Below are positions 1 to 6,861 of a stretch of DNA of 64,000 nt, one piece after another (position 1 is the first letter of the stretch; each line of letters begins with the position of its first letter). The DNA lies in assembly GCA_029202485.1 (NCBI GenBank), contig CP119313.1, positions 1,674,001 to 1,738,000 of the forward strand. The letters run 5' to 3'. This DNA comes from Candidatus Pedobacter colombiensis (GTDB lineage Bacteria; Bacteroidota; Bacteroidia; Sphingobacteriales; Sphingobacteriaceae). The notes under the pieces are model-generated. The model saw only the letters and a program-made list of their open reading frames with translations, had not been told where the DNA came from and searched no databases. Both the position numbers and the translations under genes were made by a program.

Positions 1-12
1 AATTTAACACTC

Positions 13-963
13 ATGAAAAAGCGGAAACTTGGAAATACTGACATTGAAATTGCTCCATTGATTTTTGGCGGCAATGTTTTTGGATGGACAGCAGATGAAA
101 ATAAATCTTTCAGACTTCTCGATTTATTTTTTGAAAACGGGTTTAACTGTGTGGATACAGCCGATGGATATTCTTATTGGGTACCTGGAAACAAAGGCGG
201 TGAATCAGAAACAATCATTGGCAACTGGCTGCGGAAAACCGGCAAACGAAAAGACATGATCATTGCGACAAAAGTAGGTTGGGAGATGGGGCCGGAGAAA
301 AGGGGATTATCCAAAAAATATATTTTAACCGAAGTGGAAACATCTTTAAAAAGGTTGCAAACAGATTATATCGATCTTTATCAATCGCATATAGATGATT
401 TGAATGCGCCAATTGACGAAACATTGGAAGCTTATGAGCAATTGATAAAAGAAGGGAAAGTGAGGTCCATTGGTGCATCCAATTTTTCAGCAAATCGGTT
501 AGAAGAATCATTGTTGATAAGCAAACAAAGAAATTTACCTGAGTACAAAACTTTTCAGCCAAAATATAATTTATACGACAGGGAATTTGAAGCTGAATAT
601 TCAGAAGTTGTAAAGAAATACAATTTGTCTGTGATTACTTACGCTTCTCTTGGCAGCGGCTTCCTTTCAGGAAAATACCAATCAGAAAAAGATTTTTCTA
701 AAAGCCCCCGTGGAGGTGGAATGGCAAAATATCTGAATGAAAAAGGATTTGCTATTTTAAAAAGCTTAAAGGATTTAACTGCAAAATATAATTGTTCACA
801 CGCAAGTGTTGCTTTGGCATGGCTGATCCAAAACCCTTTGGTGACAGCGCCGATAGTAAGTGCTACCAGCGAATCCCAGCTTAATGAATTAATGAAATCA
901 ACAAAAATAAATTTGAGTAAAGAAGATATTGAATTACTGAATAAAGCAGGTACAAGTGAATAG
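13..963 (+). CDS. Aldo/keto reductase
   Basis: A cytoplasmic NADPH-dependent aldo/keto reductase of 316 residues, a normal length for the family. The N-terminal strand leads into a DTADGY motif (Asp48 and Tyr53), which fits the catalytic Asp and Tyr. The catalytic Lys lies in IIATKVGW and the His in YQSHIDD. The C-terminal part carries the expected IGASNFSA and ALAWLIQNP segments. It most resembles the YajO/Tas-like branch that acts on small aldehydes or sugar-derived carbonyls; the substrate cannot be read from the sequence. No signal peptide is seen. The next gene is convergent, so this gene is probably expressed alone or with upstream genes outside the window. Confidence 0.93.
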   Translation: MKKRKLGNTDIEIAPLIFGGNVFGWTADENKSFRLLDLFFENGFNCVDTADGYSYWVPGNKGGESETIIGNWLRKTGKRKDMIIATKVGWEMGPEKRGLSKKYILTEVETSLKRLQTDYIDLYQSHIDDLNAPIDETLEAYEQLIKEGKVRSIGASNFSANRLEESLLISKQRNLPEYKTFQPKYNLYDREFEAEYSEVVKKYNLSVITYASLGSGFLSGKYQSEKDFSKSPRGGGMAKYLNEKGFAILKSLKDLTAKYNCSHASVALAWLIQNPLVTAPIVSATSESQLNELMKSTKINLSKEDIELLNKAGTSE

Positions 964-1040
964 TATATGCCTTTCCATGCTGCTATTAAATTATCAGAAG
1001 AAATGAGAATAACAACAAGGAAACGAACAGAACTCTAAAC

Positions 1041-1871
1041 CTAAGCCAAAATCATTTTCTTGTTATTCCTGCTCCACTCGCTCCAACTACCTACATACAA
1101 TTTTGGTATCTTTAAACCTGCATAGTCTATTGCTAAGAGCGTATGACAAGCGGTTACACCAGAACCACAATGTACTATCACATTTTCAAATTTATAATCA
1201 GCTAGCGCTTTTGAATATTTTTCTTTTAGAATTTCAGGAGCTAAAAAAGCCCCATTAGCATCCAGATTCTCAGTAAAAGGAATATTTATAGCGCCAGGTA
1301 TGTGACCGGCAATTAAATCTATAGGTTCGGTTAAACCAGCAAATCGATTTGCATCACGAACATCAATAATTGCATAATTATCACTGTTGGTAGCAACCTC
1401 CACTTCATCTATTTCTGCCAATGGCAATTGCCATTCTGTAATTTGATAGGGCGGTGTTGGTTTCGCTGACGGAACCTCAGCATTTACAGCAAAGCCGGTT
1501 TTAATTGCAGCAGCATAACCACCATTCAAAACCTGAACTTTTTCGTGACCTATTGACTTTAACATCCACCAGAATCTTGCTGCAGCATTAGATCCGTTTT
1601 TATCGTCATAAACAATTACATGCGTATTTTTTGTAACTCCGTATTTCCCTAAAAGCTGAGCAAAATGCTCAAAAGTTGGTAGCGGATGTCTGCCACCAAT
1701 AGCGAAATCTTTAATATCAGCCAGATCAGTATTTAAATCCAAATAAAAGGCCCCATTTAAGTGTTGTTCATCATATCTGGGTTTTGATCCAGCACTGACA
1801 TCAAAAAGAATGAAATCGTTTTTATCTAGTAAAACCAATTCCTCAGGTTGTATAATGGATGATAGTTTCAT
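1041..1871 (-). CDS. Sulfurtransferase, two rhodanese domains (SseA-like)
   Basis: A 276-residue protein with two tandem rhodanese domains, a catalytically inactive N-terminal one and an active C-terminal one. The active-site loop is CGSGVTA with the nucleophile Cys235. This loop type is typical of thiosulfate or 3-mercaptopyruvate sulfurtransferases such as E. coli SseA. The enzyme would move sulfane sulfur from mercaptopyruvate or thiosulfate to cyanide or a thiol acceptor in the cytoplasm. The N-terminal domain keeps the characteristic HLNGAFYLDL and GGRHPLP segments. It is transcribed divergently from the epimerase at 1964. Assignment to mercaptopyruvate rather than thiosulfate is inferred from the loop alone. 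Confidence 0.92.
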   Translation of the reverse strand: MKLSSIIQPEELVLLDKNDFILFDVSAGSKPRYDEQHLNGAFYLDLNTDLADIKDFAIGGRHPLPTFEHFAQLLGKYGVTKNTHVIVYDDKNGSNAAARFWWMLKSIGHEKVQVLNGGYAAAIKTGFAVNAEVPSAKPTPPYQITEWQLPLAEIDEVEVATNSDNYAIIDVRDANRFAGLTEPIDLIAGHIPGAINIPFTENLDANGAFLAPEILKEKYSKALADYKFENVIVHCGSGVTACHTLLAIDYAGLKIPKLYVGSWSEWSRNNKKMILA

Positions 1872-1963
1872 AGTCTTTTTAAACTGTGAATATACAAAAA
1901 ACCGATCACCTAAATAGTGGATCTGGTGGCATAAAACCGCTATTTATTTCGATATTTGCTTAG

Positions 1964-2818
1964 ATGAAAATACTAGTCACAGGTTCTTCCGGTAAATTAG
2001 GAAGTGTAACCGTTAAACTTTTAAGAGATTTTGGTCATAAGGTTATTGGTGCAGACATTGCGGATAGTGAAACGAGACACGTCATTACGGATGTAAAAAA
2101 TAGAAGCCAGGTATTCGAAATTACACAGGGTGTGGATGCAGTTATACATACAGCAGCTTTGCATGGTAGACACATGGACTTGAATTACTCCAGGGAAGAT
2201 TTTGTTAACACAAATATCAATGGAACGTTGAATCTACTAAACGCTTGTGTAGCTAATGGCGTAAGCAAATTTTTGTTCACAAGTAGCACATCCATATATG
2301 GTAAGTCTTTGGTTGATGATAAGCAGGCCGTATGGGTGGACGAAAATTTAGCATTACAGCCAAGAGATATTTACGATATCACTAAACAAACATGCGAAGA
2401 ACTATGTCGCGAGTTTTTCGAAAAGGAGGGGATACAGGCGATGGTGTACCGTGTCGGTCGTTTTCTTCCTGAACCGGATAACTTAAAGTTGAATCATCGG
2501 CTTTACCGAGGTCTTGATGAACGGGATGGAGCCGAGGCATTAAGATTGGCTTTAGATCACAACTTTGAGCAGTTTGAGGTTTTTAATGTTTCCAGCGGAT
2601 CACCTTTTCATAAAGAAGATTTGATTGAATTAAAACATAACGCTCCAAGTGTAATAGCTAAATATTACCCAGAGGCATTGGAGCTATATAAGAAAAATAA
2701 CTGGAAGTTACCGGAAAGTATTGATAGGGTATACCGTTGTGATAAAGGTAGGCACGTATTGAACTACCAGCCTAAATATACTTTTGAATATCTTCTAAAT
2801 GAACATATAAAGCGTTGA
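1964..2818 (+). CDS. NAD-dependent epimerase/dehydratase
   Basis: A 284-residue extended short-chain dehydrogenase/reductase. The Rossmann dinucleotide motif GSSGKLG is at residues 7-13. The FTSSTSIYG segment supplies the catalytic Ser/Thr, and the Tyr-Lys pair is in YDITK. The protein is somewhat short for a sugar-nucleotide epimerase. The middle segment around RFLPEP is like the family of uncharacterised NAD(P)-dependent oxidoreductases that act on small or sugar substrates. The substrate is unknown. It stands alone, with a divergent sulfurtransferase upstream and a convergent RNA-repair gene downstream. Confidence 0.88.
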   Translation: MKILVTGSSGKLGSVTVKLLRDFGHKVIGADIADSETRHVITDVKNRSQVFEITQGVDAVIHTAALHGRHMDLNYSREDFVNTNINGTLNLLNACVANGVSKFLFTSSTSIYGKSLVDDKQAVWVDENLALQPRDIYDITKQTCEELCREFFEKEGIQAMVYRVGRFLPEPDNLKLNHRLYRGLDERDGAEALRLALDHNFEQFEVFNVSSGSPFHKEDLIELKHNAPSVIAKYYPEALELYKKNNWKLPESIDRVYRCDKGRHVLNYQPKYTFEYLLNEHIKR

Positions 2819-2885
2819 TTTAATAATAGGTTCAAGAATGCACTAGCAAAGGTCTTGATAAGGACAGCATCATCAATAGAATAGG

Positions 2886-3959
2886 CTAACTCCAAGAATC
2901 ATAGAATTTTTCTCGAATCTGAATCGACAAACTTTCAGCTCTATAAATATCGGGCTTATCAGGCAAAGTAGATTTAGCATAGGCTACTTTTATATGTTCC
3001 ATCTTTTCTTCAACCAATCGCAATAGGTAGTCAAATTCAAACTCACCATTACGGATTTTTAACAGAAAATCACGGTCTTCGCGTTTAACGATCACCTGTT
3101 GATACAACGCAATTTCTTCGGCCATGCTTAAAAGCCGGAAAGTGTGCATCATATTCTTAGCATCATAACTTTTGCCATGTGATAGCGTGCTTTGATATCG
3201 CTGCTCGTTCCGCTTTTCCTCCCATTCCATATACTCCTTGTATTCCCGGCAATAGATGGAATAACTATCCTTATTAAAGTTAATAATGGCTATATTTTCT
3301 ACACCTTTAGGAACAGAGCTTAACTGCACATCATCGGCATCGGAGCCTGATATAATTCCTTTGAATCTTCCCTCCACTAATTGTTTTTGATGATATAGCA
3401 AATACACATTCCTGAAGTGATCTATGTTTACCAGCCCACATTCATCCTGACCAAAACCATATTCTTTCAGCCATTCCTTTAATGGGATACTGCCATTGTT
3501 ATAGATCACAAAGCAGAAATCCAATATTGATTTACGTTCAGCATCTAATGGCTTATTGATTTTTTTATTTAGACCGCGTGCTTTCCTGATCTGTGTTTGT
3601 GCATAACCGGCAAAAGTATCCAGGCAAAGTTTAGAAAGAAAATCTGCCGGTTTGATTAGATTCATTAATGGGTGACGAAATAATACATGCTCTTTTGGCG
3701 TGTTTAACAGTTCCAATATGTTGGGATTGTTCTTAGCTAATAATTCAAGGAAACGGCCTATCTCAAAATAAACCTCATCGTTGGTTATATTAGCTATCTG
3801 ATCTTGCCGCTCAAAGCCATATAGCTGTTTTTGAGGCATGATGAAAATGCCTTTCTTGTCCACGTCAGAACCAGCCACATTCAGGTTGTAAGCCGTGCTT
3901 CCGCTAATGCAATCCAGTAGAATTAATTCTTTTTGCTGTTTTAGCTGTTCGTAGGTCAT
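2886..3959 (-). CDS. RlaP-type nucleotidyltransferase (second paralogue)
   Basis: A 357-residue DNA polymerase beta-superfamily nucleotidyltransferase of the PF10127 (RlaP, RNA-repair-associated) type. The catalytic signature is GS at residues 20-21 followed by Asp32 and Asp34 in GSDVDKKG, which would bind the metals for nucleotide transfer. Two-thirds of the protein downstream is helical and resembles its upstream neighbour only in layout. It overlaps the start of the neighbour's stop region by 4 bp, so the two are translationally coupled. It is the last gene of the rtcB-rsr-RNA-rlaP unit. The family is known from RNA-ligase operons. A role in adding or trimming nucleotides at cleaved RNA ends is inferred; the actual substrate is unknown. 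Confidence 0.85.
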   Translation of the reverse strand: MTYEQLKQQKELILLDCISGSTAYNLNVAGSDVDKKGIFIMPQKQLYGFERQDQIANITNDEVYFEIGRFLELLAKNNPNILELLNTPKEHVLFRHPLMNLIKPADFLSKLCLDTFAGYAQTQIRKARGLNKKINKPLDAERKSILDFCFVIYNNGSIPLKEWLKEYGFGQDECGLVNIDHFRNVYLLYHQKQLVEGRFKGIISGSDADDVQLSSVPKGVENIAIINFNKDSYSIYCREYKEYMEWEEKRNEQRYQSTLSHGKSYDAKNMMHTFRLLSMAEEIALYQQVIVKREDRDFLLKIRNGEFEFDYLLRLVEEKMEHIKVAYAKSTLPDKPDIYRAESLSIQIREKFYDSWS

Positions 3960-4711
3960 GGCTGGATATACTTTCTAAAGATGTTATTCAATTCATTCGG
4001 GTACTTCTTTTCGGAGGGCAGCATAGGTATACGCTCTTTGCACAAGTCGAGTGTATCACTTAGCCATTGGTTAAGTAGAGGAAAAGAGGTTATCAAAGCT
4101 TTTTCATCGGCTGACTTTTTCCTTTCCAGCAATTCATCTATAGCATTTTGAACAGTAATATCGTTTATCATACTCCTTAAATGCTCAAATTCCATAGGCG
4201 GAACAGTTTGCCTCTCAACGATCCACAAGCAAGCCAATGTTGGGCGTAGTGCATAGAAGTAACGTTTCAATTTAACTTGCTTGGTTTGCAAATCATCCCG
4301 AAGCGTATTGTGTGCCATTGATAGGTAATGGTTAGCGCCAGCACGTAATGAAAAGTATTCTGGCATCAACTTAAGCAGATCATCGGCGAAAGAAGAATCT
4401 CCTTGATATACAATTGGAGATTGCAACCATTCGTACAATGTGCTGTTTGATTTCAGGAATAGCTTTAATGCTTTTTTGATGTCCCAACCACTAATATCCA
4501 GTACCTCGTTTACAGGTAATCCCACATTGTCTGGCAGGTCTATTATGTCCAGGTAATCGTTTAACGGTCGGATATATATAAAGCGCACATCAAAATCGCT
4601 ATCGGGAGAAGCAAAGCCCCAGGCCCGACTGCCTGATTCGCAGGCGTACAGTATTTTTATATTTTCATTCTGCTCAAGTTCGACCAGTTTTTGGAGGATA
4701 GTCTCGTTCAT
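3956..4711 (-). CDS. RlaP-type nucleotidyltransferase (first paralogue)
   Basis: A 251-residue member of the same PF10127 polymerase-beta-like family. The motif is GS at residues 27-28 (ESGSRAWG) with catalytic carboxylates Asp39 and Asp41 (DSDFDVRF), and the strand FIYIRP follows. It is about 100 residues shorter than its neighbour and clearly divergent, so the pair may have split roles or form a heterodimer. The mRNA leader holds a conserved hairpin (4741-4788) ending 29 nt before the start codon. The rsr and rtcB genes lie upstream in the same direction. Known family context is RNA repair; its action on tRNA ends here is inference. Confidence 0.86.
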   Translation of the reverse strand: MNETILQKLVELEQNENIKILYACESGSRAWGFASPDSDFDVRFIYIRPLNDYLDIIDLPDNVGLPVNEVLDISGWDIKKALKLFLKSNSTLYEWLQSPIVYQGDSSFADDLLKLMPEYFSLRAGANHYLSMAHNTLRDDLQTKQVKLKRYFYALRPTLACLWIVERQTVPPMEFEHLRSMINDITVQNAIDELLERKKSADEKALITSFPLLNQWLSDTLDLCKERIPMLPSEKKYPNELNNIFRKYIQP

Positions 4712-4740
4712 AATTCAATGTATAAGGTTACAAAATATAA

Positions 4741-4788
4741 ATGAAAGAACAACCAGATGAGGTATCACCCGTCTACGGTATCTTTCAT
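4741..4788 (-). ncRNA. Y-RNA-like module D: bare hairpin in rlaP leader
   Basis: Read on the minus strand, a perfect 8-bp outer stem (AUGAAAGA with UCUUUCAU) encloses an asymmetric internal loop. The loop is UACCGUAGA on the 5' side and GUUGU on the 3' side. An inner 6-bp stem (CGGGUG with CAUCUG, two G-U pairs) and a 6-nt loop follow. The internal loop is the same as in the three larger modules upstream. With only 48 nt it is the minimal form. It sits 29 nt before the start codon of the first nucleotidyltransferase, so it may be a separate small RNA or a leader element that lets Rsr bind and control that mRNA. Confidence 0.55.
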
Positions 4789-4805
4789 TATGTTAAAAAA
4801 GGGCA

Positions 4806-4931
4806 AAAAGCAACAAGTGTGTTTTTTTGTCTGAACTACTAATGAAATTAATCACTGGCCGGATTTGAACCGACGTCCTTCCGCGGCGGCGGATGTTCTA
4901 ACCGATGTAACACCTGTTTACGGCACCTTTT
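4806..4931 (-). ncRNA. Y-RNA-like module C: tRNA body opened in the D-loop
   Basis: On the minus strand the outer stem (AAAAG/CUUUU) and the GUGCCGUAA internal loop match the other modules. The inner stem (ACAGGUGUU with AACA-CA-CUUGU) encloses tRNA parts in permuted order. First come the D-loop 3' part and D-stem (GGUUA-GAAC). Next is a shortened anticodon-like arm (UCCGC-CGCC-GCGGA, plus-strand 4880-4893). A canonical T-arm follows (GUCGG-UUCAAAT-CCGGC, 4858-4874), then an acceptor-like hairpin closed by UUAAUU (4839-4857), then the D-stem 5' half (UAGUUCAG, 4831-4838). The D-stem GUUC/GAAC pairs perfectly. There is no free CCA end, so it cannot be an ordinary tRNA. The structure was folded by eye. 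Confidence 0.6.
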
Positions 4932-4936
4932 AAAAG

Positions 4937-5007
4937 AAGAGCTACAATTAACCAGCGTTTGGTTTTTGCGTGACAGGCGAAGTAACGCTGGTCTACGGCA
5001 TCCTCTT
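4937..5007 (-). ncRNA. Y-RNA-like module B: tRNA-Asp anticodon-loop mimic
   Basis: On the minus strand a 5-bp outer stem (AAGAG/CUCUU) is followed by the shared internal loop (GAUGCCGUAGA opposite UUAAUUGUAG). A perfect 8-bp inner stem (CCAGCGUU/AACGCUGG) comes next. The apical 24 nt can form a small stem UUCGC/GCAAA, with one C-A mismatch, closed by the 7-nt loop CUGUCAC. That loop is identical to positions 32-38 of tRNA-Asp with anticodon GUC. No D-arm or T-arm is present. It lies 6 nt from module A and 5 nt from module C, so the array is tightly tiled and probably cut from one transcript. Confidence 0.55.
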
Positions 5008-5013
5008 TATTTC

Positions 5014-5147
5014 TTAAGGGCGATGGGCAACATGCGTATAGCCTGACGGCTTAACTGCTCTACCCAAACTGAGCTACAATGAAACTTAGTCTCAAAGGCC
5101 GGGATCGAACCGGCGACACGAAGTAGCGCATATTTACGGCACCTTAA
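5014..5147 (-). ncRNA. Y-RNA-like module A: YrlA-type permuted tRNA mimic
   Basis: On the minus strand the outer stem UUAAGG/CCUUAA and the UGCCGUAAA internal loop (opposite a UUGCC-starting strand) lead to an inner stem UAUGCG/CGCAUG. The enclosed part has tRNA arms in permuted order. These are a T-arm (GCCGG-UUCGAUC-CCGGC, 5098-5114), a 9-position acceptor stem with two U-U mismatches closed by UAA (5077-5097), the UA linker, and a canonical D-arm (GCUC...GAGC, 5057-5074). A short AGCC/GGCU hairpin follows. Opening at the anticodon and lacking a CCA end is the design described for bacterial YrlA RNAs that partner Ro60. It lies just 3' of rsr. Confidence 0.7.
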
Positions 5148-5163
5148 TATTTTAAATTTCTTT

Positions 5164-5193
5164 AAAAAGTATGGGGCGTTAGCTTCCCCATAC
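5164..5193 (-). terminator. Rho-independent terminator after rsr
   Basis: On the minus strand a perfect 8-bp stem GUAUGGGG/CCCCAUAC with a 9-nt loop is followed at once by five U residues. It begins 5 nt after the rsr stop codon. It stands only 16 nt before module A, leaving no room for a separate promoter. The RNA array must therefore arise by read-through or by processing at this hairpin, or from a promoter inside rsr. Confidence 0.75.
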
Positions 5194-5198
5194 CTAGT

Positions 5199-6782
5199 TT
5201 ACAGTTCTATATTATTGATGGCATCTAAAGCCGAGCCTCCGTTTTCTAAGGCAGTTAACACCTCAAAAACTTTATCGCTCCAGCCGGCTACCAGGTATAC
5301 ATCATTGCGCAGTATTTGCAATGGCATTTGTCCGTAACCCTTCAGATCGAACAGGTAGAGCTTCGCGTTTGGCGATACCTCTGCCTTGTAGCGTAACCAC
5401 AGTGTTTGGATATGATCGGTGGTGTTATTGCTGTTCCACAATTGGGCATCGGTAAATAGAAATACCTTGTCCATTTGTACCTTGCGCTGTAATATATCCT
5501 TGATAACCAGGTAGCCATTGGTGCTGTAACCCACCTCGCCCTCGCGGCGGTAAAACTCCTGCACATTACCTAGAATGTTATTACGTGGCACAACTATAGT
5601 TTTCCATTTATCACCAAACATACCCACCTCCACGTTTTTACAACGGCTTTGCAACAGCATAGCCAGCATTAAGCCTATATCGTAAAGCAATATCTTGCTT
5701 TTAGCCGATACTGGTGTCTGCATCGATCCTGAAACGTCGCACGCTAACAGCACACGGGTTTCATAACCAAAACCTTTGATGTTGGCTGCGCTTGCCTGTA
5801 CAGCTTTTTCCAAAGCATCAAACAATTCGCCGGTGTAACCTTTGTTTTGGTCCTGCATTAAAGCGGTTAGCCTTTTAACCAGACTTTGTGCAGGCACTTT
5901 AGTTGCCACCGGGTTAATTAATTCGCGGTATGCCGCCAAATAACGGAACGGAAACTGTTTTGCTTTGGCAACCTCATCGGTATTGGCTAAACGGGTGCAC
6001 ACTTTTTCAAAATGCACGTAACTTACGCCAGCTTCCTGTATGTTCCGCAGGTTACGCAGCAGGGCCATATAACCCAGTTTACCACTATCTATCAGTTCCT
6101 CCCATTTGACGCGGAACGCTTTAGCTTTAGCCTCATCATTGTTAAAATTCAGCTGACCTAATGCCGACAGCTCGGTTTCCCAGGTGTAAGGCGTTTGCAG
6201 ATCGCCGTTTACTATTTTGTTGAACAGCACTTGCTGCAATTCGTCCTTCGCTTTAGGGTGAACCAAAAACAGGGCATCGCGGAGTTTGATAGCGCCATCT
6301 CGATTGTATTTACCAAATTGGTACTCGTCGAAACGGTTGAACGCGGTCGACAAACCTTTTTGTAATTGTTTGCTTAGCCGGTTCAGCTTTTTAGTGCCTT
6401 TACGCTCGTTCAGCAATTCGTAACAAGCCAGTAACTCGGTGATCTCATCAGCACGGCCTACTACGCCATCGGTAACCCGGGCGACCAGATTGTCGCCCGA
6501 GTGTAGCTTAGCCAATTCGGTAACCAACACCAGCGGTACCGAACGCATATACATCATTTTACGGGTGTATACAGCTAGCTTACCCACAAATACAGGGGCG
6601 CACGCGGTGATTAGTTTTTGTAGGCGTACTAAACGCGCCTCGTCCTTTTCATAAAAAGAGTCGTTTAAGCTCCAGGTAACCACCGCGGTGTACAGTTCCA
6701 TTTCTGGCGACATCACATAGGATTTTTCACCTGCGTGGTTAACTGTCTGGTTTTTTAATTTGCTTAACAGATTAAATTTCAT
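5199..6782 (-). CDS. rsr: Ro60-like RNA-binding protein (TROVE + vWA)
   Basis: A 527-residue Ro sixty-related protein. The first roughly 330 residues are the TROVE ring of HEAT-like helices that binds Y RNA on its outside and misfolded RNA ends in its hole. The remainder is a von Willebrand A domain with an intact MIDAS signature DVSGS starting at Asp349 and a later FTDAQ strand. Length and layout match bacterial Rsr. In other bacteria Rsr works with Y RNAs and an exoribonuclease, and is often encoded beside rtcB, as here. Four Y-RNA-like modules follow directly. The start is supported by GGAGG six bases upstream, uncommon in Bacteroidota. Confidence 0.93.
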   Translation of the reverse strand: MKFNLLSKLKNQTVNHAGEKSYVMSPEMELYTAVVTWSLNDSFYEKDEARLVRLQKLITACAPVFVGKLAVYTRKMMYMRSVPLVLVTELAKLHSGDNLVARVTDGVVGRADEITELLACYELLNERKGTKKLNRLSKQLQKGLSTAFNRFDEYQFGKYNRDGAIKLRDALFLVHPKAKDELQQVLFNKIVNGDLQTPYTWETELSALGQLNFNNDEAKAKAFRVKWEELIDSGKLGYMALLRNLRNIQEAGVSYVHFEKVCTRLANTDEVAKAKQFPFRYLAAYRELINPVATKVPAQSLVKRLTALMQDQNKGYTGELFDALEKAVQASAANIKGFGYETRVLLACDVSGSMQTPVSAKSKILLYDIGLMLAMLLQSRCKNVEVGMFGDKWKTIVVPRNNILGNVQEFYRREGEVGYSTNGYLVIKDILQRKVQMDKVFLFTDAQLWNSNNTTDHIQTLWLRYKAEVSPNAKLYLFDLKGYGQMPLQILRNDVYLVAGWSDKVFEVLTALENGGSALDAINNIEL

Positions 6783-6825
6783 TGTGAACCTCCTTTTTTA
6801 TTGTTGATACAAAGAAATAGGGGCA

Positions 6826-6846
6826 CTGCGCAGTGTATTTGCGCAG
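6826..6846. promoter_or_regulatory. Inverted-repeat operator candidate upstream of rsr
   Basis: A perfect inverted repeat CTGCGCA-N7-TGCGCAG lies between the rtcB stop and the rsr start. Fourteen of its bases (GTGTATTTGCGCAG) recur exactly at 8449-8462 in the rtcB/WYL intergenic region. The sharing suggests a common regulator, most simply the divergent WYL protein. Confidence 0.55.
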
Positions 6847-6861
6847 ATCAAATTATTTTCT

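Noticed and set aside
4858..5114. Two ordinary tRNA genes on the minus strand
   Set aside because: Canonical T- and D-arm sequences are present, but the arms are in permuted order, with closed acceptor stems, no CCA end and no normal anticodon arm.
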